A DNA stretch of 64,000 nt. Origin: Rhynchopus sp. YZ270_cl-10 (taxonomy: Eukaryota; Euglenozoa; Diplonemea; Diplonemida; Diplonemidae). The DNA lies in NCBI GenBank assembly GCA_964035575.1, contig OZ037855.1:496001-560000 (forward strand), in the 5' to 3' direction. A program made the position numbers and the translations under genes. The notes under the pieces are model-generated. The model did not search any database. It was not told the origin of the DNA and worked only from the letters and a program-made list of their open reading frames with translations. This document shows positions 28,297-38,480 of this stretch, piece after piece. Within the stretch, counting starts at the first letter, position 1, and every line of letters begins with the position of its first letter.

Positions 28297-29949
28297 TCAG
28301 TTCCTGGCGTTGGCACAGGCCTTCTTCACGGCCGAAACCATGAGCGGGAAGTCCGGTGTTCCGAGTCCGGTGGACGCGTCCCATCCCTTGATGGCCTCCC
28401 ATCCCTCGGTGTTCTTGCCAATGGCGTTGGTGCCCTTGGTCACGTCACGGAAGATCTGGGGGTTCTGGTAGAAGAGGGGGTTGGCAAACCCGAGGGTCTT
28501 CCCGGACTCAGCAAGGCAGACCTCGTTCAGCAGGGTCACAATGCCTCCGAAGGTCGGGGACGACGCAGAGGTGCCGCCGACGGCCTCGAGAAGCCCGTGC
28601 CACATGACTGTGAAGGACTGGCCAAGGGTCGACACGTCAGGGGAGCCACGGCCGCCGGTGGCGTAGGACAGCTTCGGGAGCGACACGGTGTTCAGGTAGG
28701 ACGCGATGTCGTCCGTCTGGTACGACGGGGCGTCAAAGTCGTAGGAGAACCCTCCGCCCGATCCGAACTGTGTGGTGGCCTCCTCAGCGCCAGACGTGCC
28801 GTGCTGGAACCAGGTCGACCCAACAGCCACGCAGTACGGGATCGATGCGGGGTACGACGGGCTCAGCTTGCCTGCGTTGATACCCTGGCGGGTCGAGTGG
28901 CCACTGCCGTCGTCTCCGCTCGAGATCATGACGGTGATACCAAGGGCGGCCAGCTTCTGCACGTCCACGCTGAAACGCGCGATCAGCGATGTCTCGCAGA
29001 AGTCGATCTGCTGGGATCCGTAGCTGATGCTGATCACAGACGGGTGCTCGGCCTCCGAGGACACGTTCCCGGCAAACTCAATCAGGTCTGCGCAGAAGTC
29101 GGTTCCGGGGTACGAGTACACCCACGTCGGGGCACCGCCAATCGGCACCATGTACTCGGTGTCAAGCATCGACTCCACACCGGGCAGGATCTGGTTGTCC
29201 TTCCCGATGTACTTTGCGATCTTGCAGTCGGCACCGCCGTCGTACTTCTGGCAGAAGTTCGCAAGGTCCTCGTCACGCACGTACTGGCCCTGGAACTGCG
29301 CAATCGCCTGGATGTTCGACTTGCCGCTGGCAGGCACAGCAGAGATGTTGTAGGTGGTGCGCAGGAACGGGGGTGTCACGTCTCCGGCAGCCTGCACGTT
29401 CTCCTTCACGAGCGGTGCGGACACGGGGTTAAGAGGGAAGCCGTGGAATCCGGAGAAGGTCTCGACAACAGCAGCGACCTCTGCGGGCAGGCGCACTCCG
29501 CCGGTTGCGCGCACAATCCTCTGCCCAGTCGTGTGCTCAAAGGTCTCAAACGCAGACTGCGACATGTGCGACAGCTGCTCCAGGGTCGCCTCAATCCTGA
29601 TGTGGTCGCCGTGCGGGTGCTCCACCACAGTGCGGATGCCGTGCTCGGCCAGCCACTTCTTCACCACAGCCGTGTTCTGTGCCGACGGGCGCACCATGTT
29701 CCCGACCTGCTCGTAGGACGGGTAGTTCAGGTAGTTCGCACTCTTCGGGTTCGAGACGTCGTCCACAAGCTGCTGCAGGGCCTTGGGGTTCGCACGCTTC
29801 ATCCCAATCACAACGTTGTCGTAGACCTGGTTCGTGTCCATGTCAGCGTCCACCTTGCTCCACCCGAGCGGGGTGTTGATTGTGGTGTGCACCTTCACCA
29901 GCTCTGCCGATGAGAGTGCCGCCAGCACGGCAAGGCACAAGACACGCAT
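28297..29949 (-). CDS. sedolisin-family (S53) serine peptidase, tripeptidyl-peptidase-like
   Basis: Single exon, 550 residues, close to human TPP1 (563). Signal peptide at 1-15, then a prodomain (about 16-190) with the usual pattern of S53 proenzymes, then the catalytic domain. The Ser-Glu-Asp triad is visible: E259 and D263 in GVESMLD, S461 in GGTSASSP; the oxyanion aspartate is in SSGDDGSGH (346-347). The calcium site is present as D502-V503 and the TGLGTPDF loop near 527-534. The enzyme is made as a zymogen and acts at acid pH in lysosomes or outside the cell. All key residues are present, so it should be active. The frame extends upstream to 30297 without homology; the signal-peptide ATG at 29949 is chosen. 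A 438-codon frame on the other strand is an antisense shadow. Confidence 0.95.
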   Translation of the reverse strand: MRVLCLAVLAALSSAELVKVHTTINTPLGWSKVDADMDTNQVYDNVVIGMKRANPKALQQLVDDVSNPKSANYLNYPSYEQVGNMVRPSAQNTAVVKKWLAEHGIRTVVEHPHGDHIRIEATLEQLSHMSQSAFETFEHTTGQRIVRATGGVRLPAEVAAVVETFSGFHGFPLNPVSAPLVKENVQAAGDVTPPFLRTTYNISAVPASGKSNIQAIAQFQGQYVRDEDLANFCQKYDGGADCKIAKYIGKDNQILPGVESMLDTEYMVPIGGAPTWVYSYPGTDFCADLIEFAGNVSSEAEHPSVISISYGSQQIDFCETSLIARFSVDVQKLAALGITVMISSGDDGSGHSTRQGINAGKLSPSYPASIPYCVAVGSTWFQHGTSGAEEATTQFGSGGGFSYDFDAPSYQTDDIASYLNTVSLPKLSYATGGRGSPDVSTLGQSFTVMWHGLLEAVGGTSASSPTFGGIVTLLNEVCLAESGKTLGFANPLFYQNPQIFRDVTKGTNAIGKNTEGWEAIKGWDASTGLGTPDFPLMVSAVKKACANARN

Positions 29950-30014
29950 TGTTCTACAAAAAGGTATTCTTCTCAAGTTCTGTTGTGTGGTGGGTGAGAT
30001 GCGGTGGTTGGTGT

Positions 30015-30042
30015 CTGCAGGAGAGCAGGAAGCAGCAGAGGG
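30015..30042 (-). promoter_or_regulatory. pyrimidine-AG acceptor upstream of S53 gene
   Basis: The minus strand has CTGCTGCTTCCTGCTCTCC then TGCAG, ending 65 bases before the ATG. Confidence 0.4.
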
Positions 30043-30233
30043 GACTGCGGGGGAAGAAAGTGTACAAAAAGAAAACCGACCCTTCCCTCTATTCATTTTT
30101 GTGTGCCGTGTAAGATCGAGACATTGCGTATTTGAAGTGATTACATGAGATGCTTTAGATCCCACATAATGGCCACAATACACATCTAAACCCATAGAGA
30201 AGCGAAAACAAGAACAAAAAATATAGAGAAACG

Positions 30234-30265
30234 TGAGACGAACCCAAGCCGCTGCTTGGTCACCT
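30234..30265 (+). repeat. hairpin repeat family A
   Basis: TGAGACGAACCCAAGCCGC then TGCTTGGTCACCT; compensating changes keep the stem (CCAAGC/GCTTGG). Confidence 0.75.
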
Positions 30266-30387
30266 AAACAAGCAATACTGGAAGTGCAAAACCCCAACCT
30301 ACACCAAAGAGAATCAAAATAAGAACGTGACGGTGCAAAACACCTCTACTGACGAGCATCGCAGAGCACACCCCACTATCCTCCCAT

Positions 30388-31449
30388 TCACTGCGCCTCT
30401 ATCGATGCTGTTATCTCATCGACGAGAAGCTGCTCGTAGACGGAGTGTCGTGAACAGACGTCCAGGCGCACCAGCATGAGGGTCAGGTCCTGCGCGCTTG
30501 TCATCAATGCTGATACAACCGAGCCAGCGAGACGGGTCTCTGTTGCGTCTGCAGAGGCCAAGGCGCGTGCGAGGGCCTCTGGCAGCACGCCCCCGGTGTC
30601 GACTTCGAACAGCTCCACGAGACGTGCAGGAGGCAGGGCGACAAGGTGACGCAGGGTTGCTACTCGCACCGGTTTGTCTTTATCCGCAGTCCTGTGTGCG
30701 ACGAAGTGCGCATCCACGCTGGCGTGCGTGAGGAACACCTGCGTTGCAAGCCGCCGAACCTGTGCTGCCGGGTCGCCCATCCCCAAGGCACGCACAGCGT
30801 GGAGCAGCGCATCGCTGGGCAGCTTCGCATGCGAGAGGAGGAGGGCGGCCTGCTGCAGAGCACCACGACGCACGTCTACAGAAGCGTCGTAGAGGACACC
30901 GTCCTCACTGCTGAGCAGCGTCACCACACGCGGGTCGCCCTCGAACACCTGACCCGCCATGCGCACTGCACTGACACGCTGCGCATGGGTGTAGAGCTTG
31001 CTGCTGCCTTGCGAGGTGCCGGTGCAGATGCCGTAGAGGTATGCCCACAGCACACCGTCGCGCAGTGTGGAGGGCAGCAGGGAAAAGATGCGTGCAAAGC
31101 ATGTGTTCACGGCGGTGTGGCTGCGCAGCTGTGCGGGTGCGTTAGCGGGGGGTGAGGGCGTCTGGACGAGCTGCATCACAATCGACACAATGTGTCCTTC
31201 TGTCGTGTCTGCGTCTGCAGCGTGCAGTTCTGCGATAGCATGCGCAGCGATGCGCACTACGTCCTCCTGCACCGCAGCCGCTGTACTGTGTGCAGCCACC
31301 TGCAGCACACCCTGCAGAACAGCCTCCATCGCGGCAGTCACGTCGTCAATGCCAGCGTCATGCACAGGACGTTCCACAGCCGTCAACCCTGCCACACTCC
31401 CCCATAGAACATCCACATCCTTCAGCGCCTCTTCCATGTGTGTGCCCAT
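30388..31449 (-). CDS. HEAT-repeat-like alpha-helical protein
   Basis: Single exon, 353 residues, rich in alanine and leucine with repeating helix pairs. Phrases such as GDPAAQVRRLATQVFL and DKDKPVRVATLRHLVALP have the D-x-VR-x-A pattern of HEAT repeats, and the order resembles the N-terminal part of condensin subunit G (CAP-G/Ycg1). It is much shorter than a full CAP-G (~1000 residues) and no splice donor is evident near its end, so either it is a different HEAT scaffold or a divided subunit. No signal peptide or membrane span. Start 31449 begins MGTHMEEALKDVD; the frame above it is poor. Confidence 0.7.
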   Translation of the reverse strand: MGTHMEEALKDVDVLWGSVAGLTAVERPVHDAGIDDVTAAMEAVLQGVLQVAAHSTAAAVQEDVVRIAAHAIAELHAADADTTEGHIVSIVMQLVQTPSPPANAPAQLRSHTAVNTCFARIFSLLPSTLRDGVLWAYLYGICTGTSQGSSKLYTHAQRVSAVRMAGQVFEGDPRVVTLLSSEDGVLYDASVDVRRGALQQAALLLSHAKLPSDALLHAVRALGMGDPAAQVRRLATQVFLTHASVDAHFVAHRTADKDKPVRVATLRHLVALPPARLVELFEVDTGGVLPEALARALASADATETRLAGSVVSALMTSAQDLTLMLVRLDVCSRHSVYEQLLVDEITASIEAQ

Positions 31450-31821
31450 TGTTCGTGTAAGTTTGCAGAAACCTGTGCGATACAAACTCGTGTAGAAGCA
31501 AAACATAAATACCGACCCACAACATATATGAAGACCTTGAGCTTATTAGGGGGATATCCACACAAGTATGAAGAACAGACACCAGAAATCTGCAGAATAA
31601 GGACTAAGCACATCAAATATTGCAGGACAGTATCGCAGTCAAGCAGAGAAGAGAGTAGGGGCACCTCTTCATGAACGCAGTGAACCCGCATGAGAGATTG
31701 AAAATTAATAAAACGCCATCATTACCCGCCTAGCATTTCTATTAAAGTCATTTCGTGTTACCCACCCCCCCTCTACCCCGCCTCCACCCACCCACCTCAT
31801 TAAAATTACACATTTTTTTTT
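31450..31821. other. short intergenic region
   Basis: 372 bases between two minus-strand genes. A C-rich stretch at 31762-31797 is followed by a T-run at 31813-31823. No feature beyond this. Confidence 0.5.
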
Positions 31822-33413
31822 TTACAAATCCGGGTTAGACCGGACCCACTTCCGTACTCCAAGGAGCGGGAGTATAATCATATTCCAGGAGCTGAAGACG
31901 TCCATCTCTGCGAGGGAATAGCGCAGCACGCTGATGAGGACTTGGTTGTCCCGCACAACCCCTTCAAAGGTGGCGAGGATGTCCTCTGCGTCCTCCTGTG
32001 GGAATGCGGACGCAAAGAAGGCCTTGAACTCTGCACGCGAGATGCACGTCTTCCCCTTCATAATAAGCTGCACCATGAACTCCACGATGTGATCCCTCGA
32101 CCCAAACAGCACAGCATTCATCGTCTCCATAACACGTGGAAACCGCACAATACGGTTCAACTTCTTCGATGTAGGCGACATATGACTGTACCCCGCCGTC
32201 ACAGGGTCCGACAGCAGCCACCAGAACCCCTCCTGCACGGCCCCTGAGGCCATGAAGTCTGTCAACGTCGTGCGCCATGCGTCCTGCTCTTCAGCCTCCT
32301 CCTGTGTGAATTCACCTTCAGCAGGCTTAGGCATAAAGTCCTCAACCGGAAGCACATCAGCAAGGAACGGAATGAACGCTTCATAATCGAGGTACACCTC
32401 CATTCCTGTGGGGTTGTGGAGATTGGGAGAGAGTCAATGAACTGTATTGTGAATGATTGAGTGATAACATATGGATCGCTTTGAAAAGCTTGAAAAAGAA
32501 TGTGTAAAAAAAAAATCATACCGGTAGCCAGATCGTCGGCCCCGGTCTCGGAACACCGCAAAAAGGCCTGCCAGATTTCTTGAATCTGTCCGCAAGAGAA
32601 GTGTGTCACCTCGTTGACGGCCCTGCGGACGCCACCGTAAAGGGCAGCCCTGTGGTTGTCGATGACGCCGTTGTCCTGCTGTGCAGAGGTGAAGTGGGTG
32701 GCGAGGAGGGAGGTAAGCTTTGCTGCTGTGCCACCACCACCACCACCACCACCACCACCACCACCCACCTCCAGATACAACAAACACCCCCTGCACGACG
32801 ACACAAACGGTACCAACTGTCCCGCCACAACGCGCGTGAAGAAACCCACATCAGGCGCCAAGAGATGCCCCGCCTGCCCCGGCGTTCTCTTGCGCTGTGC
32901 AATCCGGAACGACCTCGCATCGCAAGCAAACCCCCCCAGACTCAGGTCCACAAAGCTGCGTTGTCTGTCCCCCTCCGTTTCGTAGGGACAGAGGTTGATC
33001 AGCATCTCATGCTCGCAGTAGGGTGGCAGCTTCGCAGAGGGGAAGATCACGTTGTCTGCTGTCCATTTGATGCGGATGGCGTCGTCCTTGACACGCTTCA
33101 CCAGCATCCGCCCGGTCAACGATTCTGCAGTGCGGAAGAGCAGCAACGTTTCCTTCGGCGAATCCACAAAAGGGAAGAGGTCCAACAGCTCTGACGTCAG
33201 AGGCGCAGCAAAAGCGAGTGCAGGAGGCATGTGAAGCTCCGCCTCACGTTCCCAAATAGTGCCGGCATCGCAGTGGTGTCTCCGGTCCACCTGCCATGGC
33301 GCGATAGATGAAGAAGCGGACACATCCTTCGCAAAGACCTCCCCGCTGTCAACAGTCTCCCGGGGTGCGCGGATGTCCACTGAGTACTCCACGCTCGATC
33401 CGTCACTGTCCAT
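31822..33413 (-). CDS. unknown protein, two exons, with poly-glycine run
   Basis: Exon 1 is 32522-33413, exon 2 is 31822-32405; 491 residues. The 116-base intron starts GTATGATTTT and ends CAACCCCACAG; joining restores a glycine codon (ATG-M-E-V after LAT). I recognise no family. The N-terminal ~60 residues are acidic and serine-rich. A globular part includes TLLLFRTAES and ADNVIFPSAKLPPY, then a run of 12 glycines from a CCA repeat near residue 222, then helical sequence with many tryptophans and aromatics (AVQEGFWWLLSDPV, WNMIILPLLGVRKWV). No signal peptide or clear membrane span. Start 33413 (MDSDGSSVEYSVD) lies just below an AG acceptor. Confidence 0.8.
32731..32767. repeat. (CCA)n microsatellite in coding sequence
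   Basis: About twelve CCA units, read as a glycine run in the minus-strand gene. Being a triplet it cannot shift the frame and probably varies in length between strains. Confidence 0.95.
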
Positions 33414-33437
33414 TTTTTATTTTATCTTTTTTTCGGC

Positions 33438-33474
33438 CTGCATATTGAGGTAAGGGTGGGGAAGGTGGAGCAAA
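33438..33474 (-). promoter_or_regulatory. pyrimidine-AG acceptor upstream of the 33413 gene
   Basis: On the minus strand CTCCACCTTCCCCACCCTTA precedes CCTCAATATGCAG, ending 24 bases before the ATG. Confidence 0.4.
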
Positions 33475-34148
33475 CACATTGATCTGTGACCTATGAACGA
33501 AAGTATTTTTCAAAGAGGGGCGAGGGGGGTCTATTTCATTTGATTCAGGAAAGTATGAAACGGAAAAGAGGGGGTATTGGGGAGGGAGGGGAGGGGGAGG
33601 GGAGAGGGGAAAGAGAGTGGAGAGAAATATTGAACGTAAAGAGCCACGAGGGGGGAATAAGGGAAGGCTCTCATAGGAGAAGATATAAAGGAAACACATA
33701 ATCACACAAAAGGGAGGGGCGTTTAAATGAGGCACCTGGGTTTTAAATGATCACAGAAAAATAATCAGGCGGTCGACATAAAGGTGCTGTACTTTGTGAC
33801 AGTTGAGCAACCTACCAAACAAAGAAAAATTGAAAGATGAATGTGCCTGTGCGGATGAACAAAAAAGCGATTTTGAGGGGGGTTTTGGAAATACCGTCAC
33901 ATCAATTAATGAGCGTACTATGTGTGATTTGAGCAAAAAAATAATGCAAAAGTCTTCACACTGAACAACGAACAAAAAAGCCATTGTTCTGGTCGTGATT
34001 GTATCAGAAAAAAATAATAAAAAAAGGGAAAATACAAAAGGTACGCCGTAAAAAATGTATCAGGAGGGCGGGCAGCGATTTGATCCAAATTGATAAAGAC
34101 AGGTATTTCTGTGTCGCCAAAGAAAAAAAAAGAGAGGAGAGAATTTGC

Positions 34149-34182
34149 AAGATGAACGTGCCTCTCGAGCACAACACATCTC
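34149..34182 (+). repeat. hairpin repeat family B
   Basis: AAGATGAACGTGCCTCTCG then AGCACAACACATCT, preceded by GAGAGAATTTGC. Confidence 0.8.
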
Positions 34183-34414
34183 CAAAAAAGAAATACGTTT
34201 CCCCCTTTGGCAAAACACAATTGGGTAATCTACGATCGTCTACGTGAGACACGTAACAGCCTGAGAGCTTGTGAGAGTCTGAATCTCCCCCCGTTCATAG
34301 ATCACCCAACAGTTCCTATCCAAACAGAGCCTTCCATTTGTTGGAAGGGCAGAAAATAATACAAAAAAAATGGGGGCGATAGGTAAGACAGTCATAACAC
34401 AAAAAAAAAAAAAA

Positions 34415-34502
34415 AGAGAAGTTGAAAGTGCAAACGCCTCACCGTTCATCGGCGGACGCAGGTTTTTTGGTTCTCCGCGGGGTATCGAACCCGCGGAGAA
34501 CC
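34415..34502 (+). repeat. hairpin repeat family C with tRNA-like hairpin
   Basis: AGAGAAGTTGAAAGTGCAAAC then GCCTCACCGTTCATCGGCGG, ending in a perfect 13-bp inverted repeat (GGTTCTCCGCGGG with CCCGCGGAGAACC, 34469-34502) around an 8-base loop. On the minus strand the hairpin contains GGTTCGATACC, a close match to the tRNA box B, and looks like an acceptor stem stacked on a T-arm. The unit ends on that strand in TTCTC and a run of 15 T, as a Pol III transcript would. Confidence 0.8.
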
Positions 34503-34831
34503 AAAAAAAAAATACACGGCACACTACAATTTGAAAAGGCACAAAAACATTATGAAATATCAGCAGACGTATGTAATAGGGGTTTTTTTCTTTGCTTTAA
34601 AAAGGTGATTGTCGTACCAAACGTGTTTGGGTCTTTCGTACAGTTTCCAGCATAAAAGACGCAAAAAAGGGGGGAATAATGTAAAACAAAAAAAAAAAAC
34701 AAAAAACAAAGAAAGCTTGAAAGCTGAATGGCCACGAAGGGGCTCACAACATATCTTTGAAAAGGAATTGGTAAACTTTTTTGTTTTGTTCTTTTTTAAA
34801 AACAAAGTCACGCCTACCATGGTAGGTTACA

Positions 34832-35032
34832 GTGAAAAAAAATAACTATTTATTCACCTCCTTTTAGCGGGGTTTTATTTTGCGATAACTTCACGCATTT
34901 TTTTCCCAGGCGAGGGTTACTTAATTTGCCGAGCGAAGCGAGGCAAATTGAGTGCACGAGCCTGGGAAAAAAATAAGTGAAGTATCGCAAAATAATCCGC
35001 TAAAAGGAGGTGAATACGTAATTTTATTTCAC
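34832..35032. mobile_element. foldback element 1
   Basis: About 200 bases, nearly all of it an inverted repeat: GTGAAA..TTCACCTCCTTTTAGCGG on the left pairs with CCGCTAAAAGGAGGTGAA..TTTCAC on the right, continuing through GCGATAACTTCAC and TTTTTTTCCCAGGC. The loop holds a small palindrome (gccgagcgaagcgaggc). The arms are related to those of the next element. Confidence 0.8.
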
Positions 35033-35381
35033 GGGAAATAAAGTATACGAAAGGATTTGGCACTTTTAGCGTGACTTATTTATTGTGCAATAACTAACGA
35101 GTATGTGTCCTCACAGGAAGCTCTCAGGGGAAAAAAAAAAAAAGAGCGTGAAAAAAAAAAAAAAAAAGCTCTCATTACCCTCCCGCCAGCGCTACCGGGT
35201 CCCGCGGACCCCTAGATAGGCCCGCTGAGGGGCTGGCGGGATTGAGGAGGCTGGAGGGAGGCTAAAAAATGCTGGACGGTCCCTCCAGCCCTACTACCTA
35301 CATGTACCAAAATTTAGCGTGAAATTATCATTAAATAAAATCCCGCTAAAAGTGCCAAATCCTTCGTATACTTTATTTCCC
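35033..35381. mobile_element. foldback element 2
   Basis: Ends GGGAAATAAAGTATACGAAA.. and the inverse, 38 bases with one difference. The inner arm TTTTAGCGGGATTTTATTT resembles TTTTAGCGGGGTTTTATTT of the neighbour, so the two are relatives placed side by side. The middle holds GC-rich palindromic words (cgctaccgggtcccgcggacc). Non-coding. Confidence 0.8.
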
Positions 35382-36711
35382 AGGGGAATAAAAAAAAAAA
35401 AAAACAAATTTTGGGTGGAGAAATGATGTTCTGTCGGGGAGACAGACCTGCGATAATAATGTAAAACCAAGGATATCTCTAAATCCGACCCTTTTTGGCC
35501 AAATTCCGAAATCCAAATCCAAAAAATTCCCTGTTTTTTTGATACAGTTTTTGGGTTGTTTTTTTTTGACTTTTTTGCGGGGGGAAAAAAAAATTTCCCC
35601 CACAAAACTTTTTCGACATGTTGACAGGGCTCTTGCCAATCACCCCTTTTGGCCAAAACGGGGTGATTTGGGGTCCCGAGCTTTCCCCCCGTAAAAGCGG
35701 TCGCTGCCAGTGCAGGGAGGTGAGGCTTCTTCCCTCTGATGCACAAAATCGTAGAAAGCTGGCGGGGAGAGTGAACCACGATCCATCGTGGGTGTCAGCC
35801 TTATCAGTAACCTCAGTACATTTATGTAAGAAAAGGTAGTCGAGGCACCCAAAGGTTCCTGGCGAAGCCACGGTACGCAACATTTCTAAAAAATGTTGAC
35901 ATAAAATGGCACTGTCGTTGGTAATTAGCATCAGGAAAATGCCCACGCGGGAAATCGGCGCCTCAATAAATTATTGCCATCAATTTTGCTTCCATATTTT
36001 GCTAAAGCGAAAGATTCTGGCGAAGCCACGGTACGCAACATTTGAGATCTCCTCCGTCTTCCAACCCTCATAATTGAATGCGATTGACACGTCTTCTCCT
36101 TCTTCTTGTGCACAACCTCAAATGTCTCCGATGCTGGACGTTTGACTGCAACTGACGCGAACATCTGCACCCACAACAACTGTCTGCAGGACCAATTTTT
36201 TTCTCGAAAATCCGAGATTTTTATTTTTCCCCCCCTCACTTTTTTCGCTTATTTGATCGCGTTGATCGATCGCATCCCACAGGCGAAACTCTCTGGGGGT
36301 GGGGTGGGGTAGAATGTACCTGAAATTGCTGTAGGGAAAAACAGGGAATTTTTTTCAGGGAATTTTTTTATTTTCCTGAAATCCATATCCAAATCCACAA
36401 TTAGAAAAATCCCTGTGTAAAACTAAAAAAAAAAAAAAAGAAATGATTTTTCATAAGAGTTGGAATGGGCAAAACACCACATAAATTGGCGGGCTCAGAC
36501 ACTCGGTTCTCTGCCGGTTATCGAACCCCAGAGAGCAAAATAAAACTCAAAAAAGATGAGCGTATCCCCACACGCTGAGAGGGGGAAGAAAAAATGCTAT
36601 GCCGTTTAGCACATTGCTCGATAAATGAAAAATATGTCCCTTAATCAAGGGTAATAATATCGTGATGACTTTTTTTTTGGACTTTTTCTTGTTTTTCCAC
36701 CTGATTTTGCC
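35382..36711. other. nested mobile-element remnants
   Basis: No gene. The phrase tggcgaagccacggtacgca (also in the hAT-like element at 20000) occurs twice, near 35863 and 36018. The motif CAGGGAATTTTTT with nearby aaatccaaatcc occurs near 36345 and, inverted, near 35510-35545, suggesting a degraded inverted-repeat element. Boundaries cannot be set by eye. Confidence 0.5.
36484..36540 (+). repeat. family C relative with tRNA-like box B
   Basis: AATTGGCGGGCTCAGACACTC then GGTTCTCTGCCGG and TTATCGAACCCCAGAGAGC. The minus strand reads GGGGTTCGATAACC, a box B-like word, within an imperfect hairpin similar to 34469-34502. Confidence 0.6.
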
Positions 36712-37409
36712 CAGGGTTTCCGCCAAGGGGGACCGGGGGGGACCATGGACCCCCCCAATATTTTTCCCAGAAAAATCCGGATTTTTACAGGGGTTTGGGG
36801 GGGACCATGGTCCCCCCCAAGAAAAATGGGGTTTTGGGGGTTGTAGATGATCCCCCGTGGTCATGCGACCCCACCGTGCAGAGCATTTGGCTCGCTGTGC
36901 CAGAAGAAGTGGAAGAAAAAGGGGGGTGGTGCAATCTTTTTAAAAAAGGGTAAAAGTAGCGTACCGTGCGCCTGCGGCGCTGTGTTGCTAGCTATGTGAT
37001 ATTGATATACTTCCATCGATACTTCCGTGCATTGCCCCTTTTTCTAAGGAGGCTTCGGTGCAAGCGACGGGTAGTTATTACATGTTCCCACTGCAGCACT
37101 GTAATGACTGTAGCGCCATACAATAGAAAAAGCAAACACCATCACCCTCCACTCTCACAAGACCCCTTACCTTGTTGAGCTTCCACCCCCGACCTCCAAA
37201 CGAACCACCTCTACCAGACACACAGCTGTGAAGCTTGACATGGCTGCTATCAAACCTGGTGCACCCTTCGCCTCTCCACTCTGTGGCCTGCAGGGAGGCG
37301 CGCGCGAAGCGCGCGACGACCGCTTTTGCGGGGAGAAAAAAAATTTTTGGGGGGTCTTTTTGATGGTCCCCCCCAATTCCTGAAACCCCAAATCCTGGCG
37401 GAAACCCTG
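36712..37409. mobile_element. hAT-like element, 698 bases
   Basis: Ends CAGGGTTTCCGCCA and TGGCGGAAACCCTG are perfectly inverted. Both flanks carry TTGCC, a shorter duplication than the 8 bases expected for hAT, so one flank may have decayed. Inside are a block shared in inverse orientation with the element at 20000 (gtagcgtaccgtgcgcctgc) and one shared in inverse orientation with the element at 45773 (gcgcgcgaagcgcgcgacga). No transposase frame. Confidence 0.75.
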
Positions 37410-37435
37410 TTGCCCCAAAAAAAAAAACCGGCTTT

Positions 37436-37523
37436 TGGCCCTATCCGGTCTATCCTTGCCCTATCCGGCCATATCCGGGCCTATCCGGACCTATCCTGAC
37501 CTATCCGCGCCTATCCGCGGGGT
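37436..37523. repeat. CTATCCGG minisatellite, array 1
   Basis: About eight degenerate units of CCTATCCGG(C)C, ending CTATCCGCGGGG. The last part recurs at 38398-38442. Confidence 0.85.
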
Positions 37524-37549
37524 CGAAAAATCAGAAAAAAACTATTTTT

Positions 37550-37624
37550 GTACTGTGTACTGTGTACTGTGTACTGTGTACTGTGTACTGTGTACTGTGT
37601 ACTGTGTACTGTGTACTGTGTACT
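37550..37624. repeat. (GTACTGTG)n microsatellite
   Basis: Nine to ten perfect 8-base units. Confidence 0.97.
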
Positions 37625-37787
37625 CCTTGTAGGGTTTTGTTGCCTTTTGGCACATGAATTTTGCGCCCAGTGTTGTGTTCACTGCTCTGAAGGTGCTGGC
37701 TCTCATCTACCGATGCATGGGTAAGTGACACAGCGTCTGACCCGCCATCTGTAATCTTCTGGTTTCAACACTGCCTTTCAGTTCCGC

Positions 37788-38480
37788 ATGCTGCATTCGC
37801 AGCGTCCCGAGCGTCTCACAACCTCTTATTATTCTTTGCCTGAGAAGGATGTGTTTGGACTCACTCAAACCCCGTTCATCACTCTTGTGCCAAAGAAAAC
37901 ATCGGACAAACAGTACAAGTTCACGAGCAAAGGGGTGGACCCCTCCCTCTGCGCGTATCGCACTAACGTAGCGAAGAAGATCCAGAGGTGTGCAGAACGT
38001 GATGCGGTCTATTTTCCGACAAAAAAGAGGAAGGATAGTGCGCGTGACCAGTTGTTCAATGGTGTGCTAATTTCGTCGCAAGATTTTGCACTGGAAGTTG
38101 AAGAACACTGCAAATGGTTCAACACAGATGAGGTTCGTCTCACAGTATTGATGTGCTCCACAACGGAAAGCCCTATCAAATATGAGAAGAGTGCTGAAGG
38201 ACTCTGGGGGCATGCGGATGACAAACGATCATCTGCGGGGTGGAACAGCAGCCCGAAACTTCCACAGCCCAATCCGACTTCCTCTTCCAACCCTTTGTCT
38301 TGGAGTTTGCGAATAAGATTGCTGCCGAGAATGAAACAGATCTCTAACGTAGCTACCCAGTACCCAGTACCCAGTATGGGAAAAATACGTGGGGTTTGGC
38401 CTGTACGGTCCTATCCGGCCATATCCGGGCCTATCCGCGGGGTTTTTATTTCCCACCCCAACAACAACGATAAAGCGTGA
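37788..38480 (+). pseudogene. coding-like island on the plus strand, unknown, apparently broken
   Basis: From about 37640 to 38360 base composition is like that of the genes, not the spacers. A 230-codon frame starts at 37788; just before it are a GTAAGTG donor-like (37721) and a TGCCTTTCAG acceptor-like (37772) site. The family is not recognised. It is the only long coding-like stretch on the plus strand, sits between two CTATCCGG arrays and follows a hAT-like element, so it may be cargo or a remnant of a mobile element rather than a host gene. It appears interrupted. Confidence 0.4.
38398..38442. repeat. CTATCCGG minisatellite, array 2
   Basis: GGTCCTATCCGGCCATATCC then GGGCCTATCCGCGGGG, the same order as at 37470-37523, in direct orientation. 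Confidence 0.85.

Larger units (their letters stand above)
33475..34831. other. spacer with hairpin copies
   Basis: A purine-rich stretch at 33555-33625 and AT-rich DNA. No gene. A family-B half copy lies at 33834-33858. Confidence 0.5.

Noticed and set aside
28597-29913. 438-codon frame on the plus strand
   Set aside because: Antisense to the S53 peptidase; produced by its GC-rich codon use, with no domain of its own.
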